Shown one piece after another: positions 7,780 to 15,896 of a stretch of DNA of 34,064 bases. The position numbers were made by a program, and so were the translations under genes. The stretch covers positions 1-34,064 of the forward strand of contig JAAYJC010000024.1 in assembly GCA_012523085.1 (NCBI GenBank), given 5' to 3'. The notes beneath the pieces were generated by a model, which was not told the origin of the DNA, made no database searches, and saw only the letters and a list, made by a program, of their open reading frames with translations. Numbering within the stretch: the first letter of the stretch is position 1; the number at the start of each line of letters is the position of its first letter. Origin of the DNA: Clostridiales bacterium. Lineage in GTDB: Bacteria > Bacillota > Clostridia > Oscillospirales > Oscillospiraceae.

Positions 7780-9485
7780 CTGCTCCGTTCCCTTCTATCA
7801 TTTTCAATGAACCGCGAAATAAAAGCTTCGGGATCGGCAATGCCGCAGCGGACGGCTAAAGTAAACAGCGAAGTTTCCTTCAGGCTTGCTTTTGAAATCG
7901 TATCGGGCTGTGACAGAATGTTTGCCGGGGTATCGTCCGCTACCAAATGGCCGCCGGAAAACGCCGCGGCCCTGGAACAGTATTCCAGCATCAAATGCAT
8001 ATCATGCGTAATCAATACGACGGTAACGCCGCGTTGGTTCAGTTCTGTCAGAAATTCCATGATTTCCGTATAATGCTTAAAGTCCTGACCTGCGGTCGGT
8101 TCATCCAAAATAATGATTTCCGGGTCAAGAACCAAAATGGACGCTATGGTAACGCGCTTTTTCTGGCCATAACTGAGTGCCGATACAGGCCAGTTTCGAA
8201 ACGGATAGAGTCCGCATATTTTCAGGGCAAATTCGACTCTGTTTTTTACTTCTGCTTCCGGCACTTTTCTATACTTTAGTCCCAGTGCAACCTCGTCAAA
8301 TATCATGGTCTTAGAGAGCATTTGATTGGGGTTTTGCATGACATAGCCGATATGGTCTGCCCTTTCTTTGATGCTGTATTGACTAAGATCCATACCGCTT
8401 AGAAACAGACTGTCCTCCGAGTGGCGCTCAAAGCCGCATATAAGCTTGGCGAAAGTCGACTTGCCGGCGCCGTTTGAACCCACAATGCTCATCATCTCGC
8501 CTTTGGTGATTTCAATACGAATATTATGCAGCGCCGTTACATTGTTCGGATAGGTAAAGGAAACATCCCGGGCACTGAGCAAAACATCACCCGGCGGTTT
8601 CGGATTAGACGGAGGAGCGTTTTCATACCAGCCCTGTAGCTTCTTCTTGTCTTCTTCGGAAAGCCTGATTGACGAGATGTTTCTCGGAAACATCTCCGGT
8701 CTTATATCAATTCCGGCGTATTTAAGCGCCGTAATATAAAGCGGTTCCCGGATTCCGTTAGCTCTGAGCAAATTGGTGGACAGAAGCTCGTCCGGCCGCA
8801 TATCTGCTAAGATTCGGCCGTCATTCATCAGAATAATCCTGTCAACATCCCTATGCAGAACATCCTCAAGGCGGTGCTCGATAATGATGACTGTGCTGTT
8901 TGTTTTGTTGCGTATCTTATCGAGAAGCTCAATCGTCTGCTTTCCGGCGGCCGGGTCGAGGTTTGCCAGAGGTTCGTCAAACAACAAAACACGGATATTG
9001 TCTACCAGAACACCGGCCAGCGAGACCCTCTGTTTTTGCCCGCCGGAAAGCTCCTGAGGCGCGTTTTTGAGATGATTTGCGATATCCACGGTTTGCGCGG
9101 CCGTTTTAACCCGGTTATGCATGTCATCAAAGCTCACCATATCGTTTTCCAGCACGAATGCGATGTCTTCTGCCACTGTAAGCCCGATGAACTGCGCGTC
9201 GGAATCCTGAAGAACGGTGCCGACAGTTTTGGAAATTTCAAAAAGGCTCATGTCCTTTGTTTCACGCGAACCCAGCCTCAGGCTTCCTGTCATTTTTCCC
9301 TTATATGAAAAGGGGATGAGCCCGTTTATACAGTGTGCAAGTGTTGATTTGCCGCATCCGGATGGACCGGCTATCAGAATCTTCTCACCTTCATAAATGG
9401 TCAGGTTGATATCGAACAGCGTCGGCTCAACCTGTGCGTTATATTTAAACCCGAAATGCTCAAATGAAATTATCGGTTGTTTCAT
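7776..9485 (-). CDS. ECF transporter fused double ATPase (EcfA-EcfA')
   Basis: A 569-residue protein with two complete ABC ATPase domains in tandem, the arrangement seen in YkoD-type ECF systems; it powers the importer. Domain 1 (about 1-240) has Walker A GPSGCGKST, signature LSGGQKQR and Walker B LLFDEPLANLD. Domain 2 (about 300-530) has GSNGAGKST, signature LSYGQKKR and IILDEPTAGQD. Switch histidines follow in IIIEHRLED and LITHDMHL. The start at 9485 (MKQPIISFEHFGF) is chosen because GGGGGAT lies just upstream; an ATG nine codons earlier has no ribosome site. The second signature (LSYGQ) deviates at the third position, which is common in ECF ATPases. It lies between the S component and EcfT. 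Confidence 0.9.
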   Translation of the reverse strand: MKQPIISFEHFGFKYNAQVEPTLFDINLTIYEGEKILIAGPSGCGKSTLAHCINGLIPFSYKGKMTGSLRLGSRETKDMSLFEISKTVGTVLQDSDAQFIGLTVAEDIAFVLENDMVSFDDMHNRVKTAAQTVDIANHLKNAPQELSGGQKQRVSLAGVLVDNIRVLLFDEPLANLDPAAGKQTIELLDKIRNKTNSTVIIIEHRLEDVLHRDVDRIILMNDGRILADMRPDELLSTNLLRANGIREPLYITALKYAGIDIRPEMFPRNISSIRLSEEDKKKLQGWYENAPPSNPKPPGDVLLSARDVSFTYPNNVTALHNIRIEITKGEMMSIVGSNGAGKSTFAKLICGFERHSEDSLFLSGMDLSQYSIKERADHIGYVMQNPNQMLSKTMIFDEVALGLKYRKVPEAEVKNRVEFALKICGLYPFRNWPVSALSYGQKKRVTIASILVLDPEIIILDEPTAGQDFKHYTEIMEFLTELNQRGVTVVLITHDMHLMLEYCSRAAAFSGGHLVADDTPANILSQPDTISKASLKETSLFTLAVRCGIADPEAFISRFIENDRRERSR

Positions 9486-9518
9486 AAATCCCCCGCATAT
9501 ACCACTGCGCATACTAAC

Positions 9519-9547
9519 GGCTGCCCCGAGTGGATTTCAGGGCAGCC
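9519..9547. terminator. Hairpin between S component and ATPase genes
   Basis: Perfect 8-bp arms GGCTGCCC and GGGCAGCC around a 13-base loop. A T run follows only on the plus strand (TTTTAT), so on the coding minus strand it is more likely a partial attenuator or mRNA-stabilising stem that would lower ATPase expression relative to the S component. Confidence 0.5.
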
Positions 9548-9572
9548 TTTTATAGCTATGTAAAAGAACAGC

Positions 9573-10121
9573 CTACTCTTTAGCCAAACTGTCTCTCTTT
9601 GGCTTTGCCGCCGCATACGCAATGCACAAAATGGATCCGATAACGGCTGTCGTTACAATATTGGCAGCTCCGGCAACCAGTCCCTGGGTAAATACCTTGT
9701 TGGCGGGTTCGGCATAAATAAGGATATCAAGCAATGGGGCAACAATTCCCCAGGCGATGATGTGGCCAATTATCTGGTAAAGGTTGAATAGTATAATTTG
9801 CTTTTTGCCGAACACGCCGTCGTATAACGAAAGCTTTTTAAACCAAATACCGACAAAACCTCCGAATATCGCCGAGGCAACAACCCAGCTCCACCAAATT
9901 CCCCATCCATATGAAAAGTCAATCAGAGCGTGCCCGATCAAGCCGATCAGGACACCGGCGAGCGGGCCGAATATAGCTGCGATGAAAGCCAGCAATCCGT
10001 ATTGTATACTGATGTTCGTATTAGGTACAGGGCTTGGTATTGCCACGAAACGGCCAAGGACAAAGAAAAGCGCAGCACCGATACCGATCGCGACGATGGT
10101 TTTCACAGAGAACTGTTTCAT
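9573..10121 (-). CDS. UPF0397-family ECF substrate-binding (S) component
   Basis: A 182-residue, very hydrophobic protein with about five or six helices. The N-terminal segment VKTIVAIGIGAALFFVLGRF followed by PSPVPNTNISIQY, and later GLIGHALIDFSYG, are hallmarks of the UPF0397 family, which pairs with YkoD-like double ATPases and EcfT. S components capture the substrate in the membrane and topple to deliver it. The ligand for this family is uncertain; HMP/thiamine-related annotations are by association only. The ATG at 10121 follows AGGAGT. It heads a dedicated three-gene operon with a good promoter (10192-10220). I looked for a TPP, cobalamin or preQ1 riboswitch in the 70-base leader and saw none. 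Confidence 0.85.
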   Translation of the reverse strand: MKQFSVKTIVAIGIGAALFFVLGRFVAIPSPVPNTNISIQYGLLAFIAAIFGPLAGVLIGLIGHALIDFSYGWGIWWSWVVASAIFGGFVGIWFKKLSLYDGVFGKKQIILFNLYQIIGHIIAWGIVAPLLDILIYAEPANKVFTQGLVAGAANIVTTAVIGSILCIAYAAAKPKRDSLAKE

Positions 10122-10191
10122 ACGTACACTCCTTAATCATAGTTGCCCGAAACGAACAGGTCAAGTCCCCTCGAGCTCGATGTATATCTAT

Positions 10192-10220
10192 ACTTTACTG
10201 CCAATTTCCATTTATGTCAA
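10192..10220 (-). promoter_or_regulatory. Promoter of the ECF operon
   Basis: On the minus strand: TTGACA, 17-base spacer, TAAAGT (4 of 6), about 70 bases upstream of the S-component ATG. Confidence 0.65.
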
Positions 10221-10316
10221 CGATTTATAACGCGAAAAGGGTAATCCGTCTTTTTTACGAGATCCGCTTATTCCCAATATATGTCTGCTCTCGGGCGTCG
10301 AGGTGACGTCTGATCT

Positions 10317-10345
10317 TTGACAATTAATTGAAATTACATTATAAT
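10317..10345 (+). promoter_or_regulatory. Perfect consensus sigma-70/A promoter
   Basis: TTGACA at 10317-10322, a 17-base spacer and TATAAT at 10340-10345 match the vegetative consensus exactly. It lies about 70 bases upstream of the CPBP gene and probably drives it and the overlapping nitroreductase. Confidence 0.85.
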
Positions 10346-10417
10346 AGATTGAACTGGAGCGGTTTGATGTAACCTATACTATGCGGTTAAAAGAGCACGG
10401 CGGAAGGGTGGCAACGG

Positions 10418-11338
10418 ATGAAAGGGAAACTCAAAGCGCTTGGCATATCCGTCGTTCTGCTGCTCATTTATTTCGGATTTCAAATTTTCACCGGCTTTCT
10501 TTTCGCTTTATTCAGCGTTGTTTCAATCGCCGCCGGCTACGCGGCCGGAGGATCCGTTCCAGACATTGACGATTTTACCGCAAGGCTGACAGAATCGATT
10601 AACGGTTCGAGTGCGGGCATTTTGTTTGTTTCGGCTGCCTTGTCGCTGATGGTATATATTTTAATCTATAGCGACAGAAGACCGGATTTTGTCGGTCTTT
10701 GGAAATTCCGCCGTTTTCGTCCGAAACAGATTGCGTTACTGATCGTTTTCAGTGTATCTTTTTCGGTGGTGATCGAGTTTCTCCTGTCTATGCTGAGCAG
10801 TATAGAGGTATTTCACACGCTGTTTGAAAAATACGGAAAGCTGATGAAGCTGATTTCGGGCCCGGAGTTTTTTGTCGTACTTTTTTTTGTCGGCATTTTG
10901 ATTCCGATATTCGAGGAAATCCTGTTCAGGGGTCTGATCTTCGGTGAACTAAATAAGGTAATGCGTGTCAGATACGCGGTTCTTTTGCAGGCGCTGATCT
11001 TCGGCATGGCCCATTTAAATATTATTCAGGGTGTCTATGCATTCCTTTTGGGATTGCTTCTTGGGTATATCTATCGAAAAAGTGGGATTTTGCTGTATCC
11101 GATCATCATTCATGTCGCGTTTAACACATTTTCGGTCATTATGTCTGCGCTTTCAACCGAAGCATTTATGGAGAGATGGCAAATAGCTGTCATCGTAGCC
11201 GGATTTATTTTGTTTTTTGCATCGGGTGTGATGCTTAGAAAATCATTTAAAAAGATGAATGGAGGAAACCACCATGAATGTAATTCAGGCGCTGATGACA
11301 CGCAGCTCGATCAGGGCATTTCTGCCGGATCCGATTGA
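10418..11338 (+). CDS. CPBP family intramembrane metalloprotease
   Basis: A 306-residue membrane protein with roughly seven to eight helices and the CPBP (CAAX protease/bacteriocin-processing, ABI) core in its second half. The conserved motifs are IFEEILFRGLIFGEL (Glu166-Glu167...Arg171), FGMAHLNI (His199) and IHVAFN in the last helices; these form the metal site of this glutamic/metal-type protease family. Bacterial members have been linked to bacteriocin self-immunity or peptide maturation, but no bacteriocin gene is visible here. The ATG at 10418 follows GGAAGGG. The 3' end overlaps the nitroreductase gene by 65 bases, and the last 25 residues (hydrophilic) lie in that overlap. Confidence 0.85.
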   Translation: MKGKLKALGISVVLLLIYFGFQIFTGFLFALFSVVSIAAGYAAGGSVPDIDDFTARLTESINGSSAGILFVSAALSLMVYILIYSDRRPDFVGLWKFRRFRPKQIALLIVFSVSFSVVIEFLLSMLSSIEVFHTLFEKYGKLMKLISGPEFFVVLFFVGILIPIFEEILFRGLIFGELNKVMRVRYAVLLQALIFGMAHLNIIQGVYAFLLGLLLGYIYRKSGILLYPIIIHVAFNTFSVIMSALSTEAFMERWQIAVIVAGFILFFASGVMLRKSFKKMNGGNHHECNSGADDTQLDQGISAGSD

Positions 11339-11918
11339 TCGGGAAACCATGCAAAAGATAATGAACGCGGCAATACGCACGCCATCCTGGGCAAACTCTC
11401 AACCCTGGGAGGTTTATATCGCACAGGGGGAAACCCTCAACGCAATCAAAACGGAATATACCAATAACTATGTCAACGGTATAAACGGAAGCCCGGAAAT
11501 CGCACGCCCGGCGGAGTGGACCGAGGCCGCAAAAAAGAGACAGCAGGGGCTATATCCGGATATGGTACGTGACTGCGGAGACGCAGCAGGGCAATTCGGG
11601 GAGCTCAACAGAGGTCTGTTTAACGCACCCGCTGTCATTTATATATGTATGGATAAACTGTTATCGCAATGGTCGATGTTTGATCTCGGTGCTTTCGCCC
11701 AGAGCGTCATGCTGACGGCCGTCGAATTCGGGCTATCCACAATTCCGGCCATTACTTTGGTTAATTTCCCCGAGGTGTTGCACCGCATACTCGGCATACC
11801 GAATAATCTGTCGGTGGTGCTTGGGATTGCCATAGGCTATAGTGACAAAGACAACGGGATCAATAATTTCCGAAGCGCCCGAAGCCCTGTCGAAGAGGTT
11901 GTCCGTTTTTTTGATTGA
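11274..11918 (+). CDS. Nitroreductase family FMN oxidoreductase
   Basis: A 214-residue nitroreductase-fold protein. N-terminal TRSSIRAFLPDPI is the usual FMN-phosphate Arg-Ser-x-Arg region, and IRTPSWANSQPWEVYI is the family's second flavin-binding segment. The C-terminal half has LGAFAQSVMLTAVEFGLSTIPA and LGIAIGYSD, also typical. Such enzymes transfer hydride from NAD(P)H via FMN to nitro groups, quinones or unknown acceptors. I placed the start at 11274 because GGAGG sits 7-9 bases upstream; an ATG at 11259 (five codons earlier) would put the ribosome site inside the coding sequence. It is translationally coupled to the CPBP gene. Confidence 0.85.
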   Translation: MNVIQALMTRSSIRAFLPDPIDRETMQKIMNAAIRTPSWANSQPWEVYIAQGETLNAIKTEYTNNYVNGINGSPEIARPAEWTEAAKKRQQGLYPDMVRDCGDAAGQFGELNRGLFNAPAVIYICMDKLLSQWSMFDLGAFAQSVMLTAVEFGLSTIPAITLVNFPEVLHRILGIPNNLSVVLGIAIGYSDKDNGINNFRSARSPVEEVVRFFD

Positions 11919-12073
11919 TGCCTACGGCATATATCCGGCTGAAAGGTGAACATACTAAGATAAAATAAGGAGTCAGCGCGAAGATAACAATTCACGCTAA
12001 AAAATCGGATGCGGATGCGAACAAAGTTCGCGCCTAAACCATTGATTTTTTCCTGTCTATTGTTGGAGGGTTA

Positions 12074-12748
12074 ATGATGTATACAGCCACAGGCGAACGG
12101 TCTTTTTTATCCCGCGTTTTTTTGAACATGACCTGGGCGCTTATTCTTACTGCGCTCACTTCACTCGCAATCGCCAGCCACCCCCCGTTTACGGATGCTT
12201 TGATATCAAGCAGGTACGGTATATGGATCATTTTGATTCTCGAATTGATTTTGGTCGCTTATCTTTCCCGGAGAATCATGGTGATGAGTACGGCGGCAGC
12301 TTATCTTGGGTTTATCGTCTATTCCGTTGTTAACGGTGTGACCTTGTCCTTGATCTTTCTGGCCTATGAGATAACCTCGATTTATCAGGTGTTTTTTATC
12401 GCAGCGGGAATGTTTTTGCTGATGGGCGTTGTCGGATACTTTACCAAAGCAGACCTGTCCGGCATAGGCCGGTTTCTCATGATGTGCCTTTTCGGTCTGA
12501 TTCTTGTGTTTTTGGTCAACCTGTTCATTCGCAGCTCAACACTTGATCTGCTAATATCCGCGGCCGGTGTGCTTATCTTCTCCGGCCTGACGGCTTATGA
12601 CATTCAAACGCTCAAGAGGATGTATCAATCCATGGAAATGCCTGAGGAAGTCGGTCAAAAAATAGCGATTCTCGGTGCTTTACGTCTGTACCTGGATTTT
12701 ATCAATCTGTTTCTCTGGCTGCTTCGCCTTGTCGGAAGAAGACGATAG
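12074..12748 (+). CDS. Bax inhibitor-1/YccA family membrane protein
   Basis: A 224-residue polytopic membrane protein with about seven helices and few soluble loops. The family pattern is visible: an N-terminal RSFLSRVFLNMTWALILTAL segment, SRRIMVMSTAAAYLGFIVYS, SGLTAYDIQTLKRMY near the sixth helix, and the last hydrophobic stretch LYLDFINLFLWLLRLVGRR with its basic end. BI-1/LFG relatives act as pH-sensitive calcium leak channels in characterised cases; the role here is unproven. The start is one of two adjacent ATGs at 12074 and 12077 after GGAGGG. It stands 155 bases after the nitroreductase with no gene between; that gap shows nothing distinct. Confidence 0.87.
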   Translation: MMYTATGERSFLSRVFLNMTWALILTALTSLAIASHPPFTDALISSRYGIWIILILELILVAYLSRRIMVMSTAAAYLGFIVYSVVNGVTLSLIFLAYEITSIYQVFFIAAGMFLLMGVVGYFTKADLSGIGRFLMMCLFGLILVFLVNLFIRSSTLDLLISAAGVLIFSGLTAYDIQTLKRMYQSMEMPEEVGQKIAILGALRLYLDFINLFLWLLRLVGRRR

Positions 12749-12810
12749 GACCCTCCGGGACCTTCGATATGATACGGGTTTCGGCTGAAAAATAAGTCGG
12801 GAGGCGCCGG

Positions 12811-13041
12811 GTGATAAAACGATATGAGATGATAAGGGAAATATTCAACAACTGCAGCGGCAACCAAATGCGCGATGTCTATTTTGAGGAAGTCGAAACA
12901 GACGACCCCGAGGCTTGTGTTTTGGAACACTTTCAGGACCCCGATGCGACATTCAACCTCGAATCGACTTCGGAGGGCAGCTGGGTTTTCACTGTCGAGT
13001 CACACGGGTTGCGCCAAAGGGTGTCGTTTACGGAAATATAG
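12811..13041 (+). CDS. Small acidic hypothetical protein, GTG start
   Basis: A 76-residue protein that I do not recognise as a named family. It begins with GTG at 12811, seven bases after GGGAGG, a convincing start. It is acidic, with an N-terminal helix-like part (MIREIFNNCSGNQMRDVYFEEVETDD) and a C-terminal part rich in beta-formers (SWVFTVESHGLRQRVSFTEI). One cysteine is present, and there are no membrane segments. It follows the BI-1 gene by 62 bases on the same strand and precedes two hairpins. Coding-like codon use and the clear ribosome site argue for a real gene. Confidence 0.65.
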   Translation: MIKRYEMIREIFNNCSGNQMRDVYFEEVETDDPEACVLEHFQDPDATFNLESTSEGSWVFTVESHGLRQRVSFTEI

Positions 13042-13064
13042 GATAAAAAAGAACCCAATGATCT

Positions 13065-13145
13065 AAGACTGTTCTTCAGCTAAATGGAAGAACAGTCTTA
13101 ATCGATATTGCGGGAGCGGTGCGAAACATGTCTCACGCCGCTCCC
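13065..13145. terminator. Two hairpins between convergent genes
   Basis: The first hairpin has perfect 13-bp arms AAGACTGTTCTTC and GAAGAACAGTCTT (13065-13077, 13087-13099). The second has GGGAGCGG and CCGCTCCC (13112-13119, 13138-13145). Neither has a clean T run, but their place between convergent genes fits transcription end signals. Confidence 0.6.
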
Positions 13146-13170
13146 ATATGCTGTGGTGCGTTGTAAATAA

Positions 13171-14844
13171 TCAGAAAAATGAAAGCTTATATTCGCCTGT
13201 TACGGGATTTCGCTTATCGTATTCGGCAACGACGACGCGGGGCTCGGCATAAAGTAAAGCAAATCCCCGCTTAACACCGTGTTCACCGAGTGCGTTTTTC
13301 AGGCGTTTTTTTACCTCTCTCAGAGCAGGATCCGGTATTTGGAGGGCGTAGGGAAGCTTACCGCCGGCATTTGATGATAGAAAGTCGCAGACCATTGTGT
13401 CCCGCAAAACCGCTTTCTCGATATTTGGCAGAGAGATAAAGTAGTCATAAACCAGCGCAATGAAATCATTAAGCCCGATGCGGTTCAGCTTCTTTGCGGA
13501 CAGGTAATTTCCGCAGTCCTGAAAAAAGACGAAGGGGGTATACCCGGTCCGGCTGAGCAAATAGCTCAGTGTCCGGCGAAACCGTCCGCTGTTGTACAGC
13601 CGGTTGAGCGCGTCCTCGGTATGGTGCAGAAGCTTTACCGCATGGGAGGGAAGCCATGGTGTTGATATCACCTCGTAAGGCGCGTTTTTATGATAACAAC
13701 ACGGATAAATTTCCGGATTTTCCCGCATCGGCGCGCCATGCAGGAGCTTTAAAAAACCCAGTTGAAGCATATGCGGGAGAAGAGCGTAGGCGGTATTGAA
13801 GCTGTAAGCAAAGCTCTTTATATCTTCAAACGGAAGTCCGGCAATCAAATCGATGTGGATGTGAATATTGCCTTTTTTTAAAAGTTTGCCGATGTTTCGT
13901 TTAATAAGCCCGGTATCGGTTTTCCGGTTAACCGCTTCAAGCGTTTTCCGGTTGAAGCTTTGAAGGCCGATTTCCAGTTGAATCAATCCGGCCGGAGCTG
14001 AGGCAAGAAGGCTGATCGTATCCTCATCGAGCAAATCGCCGGCAATCTCGAAGTGAAAACAAACGCCTTCCGGGATTTCGGTATAGGCGTTTTGAATCAA
14101 AAAAGACATCAGGTCGTAAGCCCTTTTTCTGTTTGCGTTAAATGTACGGTCAACCAGCTTTACGGTTTTCGTTCCGCTTTTTGCCAGACGCAAGATACGC
14201 TCTTTTGCCTCCTCTAAGTCAAAATACCGGACATTTCCGCGCTCCGATAAGCAGAAGGCACAGGAAAAGGGACAGCCGCGGCTGGATTCAAGATAGGCAA
14301 TTCTGCCGTTTAAGGCTTTGAAGTATTGTTCGGAATACGGGTCCGGCGGATCCTCAGCGGATATAAACGGTGCGGAAATAATGGTCTCGGTATCCTTGCG
14401 GTAACAAACGCCGGGTATATCAGGTTCCGCATCTCCGATATAAATCGCATTTAACAGCAGAGCAAGGGGTTTTTCTCCCTCGCCGGAAATGACATAACCC
14501 ACACCGGGATTATTAAGCAGTACTTCCTTTGTGTTGTAGCTGACCTCCGGACCGCCCAAAATGACCATGGTACCCGGGTGGGATACCTTGATTTTCCGAA
14601 TAAGCTCTTTGACCTTTTGTATGTTCCAGATATAGCACGAAAAGGCGACGACATCAGGGTTTTGCACGGCAATGCGGTTCAGGATGTCGTCGGCGTCTTC
14701 ATTGACTGTAGCTTCCAGGAGCTCTGCCCGAATCTCTTTTACGCAGTACTGGGCGATTCCTGCCAAAAGATACCATGGAGCGAGAGAGGAATGGATGTAT
14801 TTTGCGTTCAGCGCACAGAGCAGCACTTTTTGTGTTCGCTCCAA
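13171..14844 (-). CDS. B12-binding-domain radical SAM protein, DUF4080-like
   Basis: A 557-residue protein. The N-terminal cobalamin-binding-like Rossmann domain (about 1-130) has LLCALNAKYIHSSLAPWYL, DVVAFSCYIWN and VILGGPEVS. The radical SAM domain (about 180-390) carries SSRGCPFSCAFCLSE with Cys191, Cys195 and Cys198 for the 4Fe-4S/SAM centre. A C-terminal DUF4080-type region follows. The layout matches uncharacterised clostridial B12-radical SAM enzymes; the substrate is unknown. I chose a TTG at 14844 because GGAGGG lies just upstream and the protein then begins MERTQKVLLCALN, as in relatives; an ATG at 14910 would add 22 unlike residues. It is last in an apparent operon with the esterase and flavoenzyme. 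Confidence 0.87.
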   Translation of the reverse strand: MERTQKVLLCALNAKYIHSSLAPWYLLAGIAQYCVKEIRAELLEATVNEDADDILNRIAVQNPDVVAFSCYIWNIQKVKELIRKIKVSHPGTMVILGGPEVSYNTKEVLLNNPGVGYVISGEGEKPLALLLNAIYIGDAEPDIPGVCYRKDTETIISAPFISAEDPPDPYSEQYFKALNGRIAYLESSRGCPFSCAFCLSERGNVRYFDLEEAKERILRLAKSGTKTVKLVDRTFNANRKRAYDLMSFLIQNAYTEIPEGVCFHFEIAGDLLDEDTISLLASAPAGLIQLEIGLQSFNRKTLEAVNRKTDTGLIKRNIGKLLKKGNIHIHIDLIAGLPFEDIKSFAYSFNTAYALLPHMLQLGFLKLLHGAPMRENPEIYPCCYHKNAPYEVISTPWLPSHAVKLLHHTEDALNRLYNSGRFRRTLSYLLSRTGYTPFVFFQDCGNYLSAKKLNRIGLNDFIALVYDYFISLPNIEKAVLRDTMVCDFLSSNAGGKLPYALQIPDPALREVKKRLKNALGEHGVKRGFALLYAEPRVVVAEYDKRNPVTGEYKLSFF

Positions 14845-14936
14845 AGCTATCCCTCCACACCATATGTTTTTCATCGTTTTCGTCGGACGAAACCTTATGC
14901 GATTTTCCATGCTCTGGCCATCTTTGTCAATCGCAT

Positions 14937-15881
14937 TTATTTTAAGTAGCGGTCAAAATAATCAATAACGAGCGCAGCGTTATCGGCAGAATTGAAAAAG
15001 GGATCAGAATGATTGAGATTTTCAAACAACAGCAGCCTGATCCTGTCTTTACCGCAGACTTTTTCGATCTTTTCGGCGAGAGCAGTGGAATTTTGATACG
15101 GTACGCTGCCGTCCATTTTTCCGTGCATGAGTAAAACGGGCGGGATGCTTTTCGTTACATGGCTGATGGGGCTGCAAAGCCGCAGAATGCCCGGATTATC
15201 CGAACACCAAATCTGATCATACAGACCGGGGGCGTCGGCGGGTTCTCTTTGAAGGCGTTTTACGCCGGAAAGGCGGTAGTAATCGCGCTTGTCAATCGAC
15301 AGATCGCTTGTGCCGTACTGACCGCAGACGACATTCAACGCGCTGGAAAAATCCGCCCAGCCATACTCGGCGCCTTCATATTCAGGCCGATTTGCCGTAA
15401 ACGCTGTCATCAGCGCATTATATGCACCGGCGGAGTCGCCGATCATCCCAAACCGGTCAGGATCGAAACGGTATTCAGCGGCATGTGCACGCGCCCAACG
15501 GACAGCCGTTTTGATATCAAAAATAAATTCCGGGAATTTTACCTCGGGATACAGCCTGTATTCCACCGCAACCACGACATAACCGTGATTTGTCGCATCG
15601 AAGATACTGTTAATGGAGCCGGAGTATCTGTTGCCCAGCATCCAGGCACCGCCGTGGATGTAAAATATAACGGGATATACGGCGTCTTTGTTTGAATCGC
15701 TGCCCGGATAGTAGATATCCAGAAGCTGTGTTTCCAGCGTGCCGTATCGGACATCGAGAATCTTGTTTTCGACGCTGTCGCGGTCGAAGATTCCAGGCAT
15801 GGCTTTGTTCATGAACGCGTCTAATTCTTCCGGGGTCATATAATGACAGCCGTCTTCCGCATATCGGTTAAATTCGTCCAT
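14937..15881 (-). CDS. Alpha/beta hydrolase, HSL/carboxylesterase-like
   Basis: A 314-residue cytoplasmic hydrolase. The oxyanion-hole motif IHGGAW (about 75-80), the nucleophile elbow GMIGDSAGAYN (Ser150), an Asp in MHGKMDGSVPYQNS, and a His in LNHSDPFF complete the catalytic triad in the order of esterase/lipase family members such as BD-FAE and hormone-sensitive-lipase relatives. It likely hydrolyses small esters. The start is 15 bases after the stop of the flavoenzyme gene, within one operon, so it may act on the same substrate, for example deacylation before reduction. No signal peptide. Confidence 0.87.
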   Translation of the reverse strand: MDEFNRYAEDGCHYMTPEELDAFMNKAMPGIFDRDSVENKILDVRYGTLETQLLDIYYPGSDSNKDAVYPVIFYIHGGAWMLGNRYSGSINSIFDATNHGYVVVAVEYRLYPEVKFPEFIFDIKTAVRWARAHAAEYRFDPDRFGMIGDSAGAYNALMTAFTANRPEYEGAEYGWADFSSALNVVCGQYGTSDLSIDKRDYYRLSGVKRLQREPADAPGLYDQIWCSDNPGILRLCSPISHVTKSIPPVLLMHGKMDGSVPYQNSTALAEKIEKVCGKDRIRLLLFENLNHSDPFFNSADNAALVIDYFDRYLK

Positions 15882-15896
15882 CCGTATCCCTCCTCA

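Noticed and set aside
10122..10191. Possible riboswitch in the ECF operon leader
   Set aside because: No TPP, cobalamin, FMN or preQ1 consensus blocks found; the leader is only about 70 bases.
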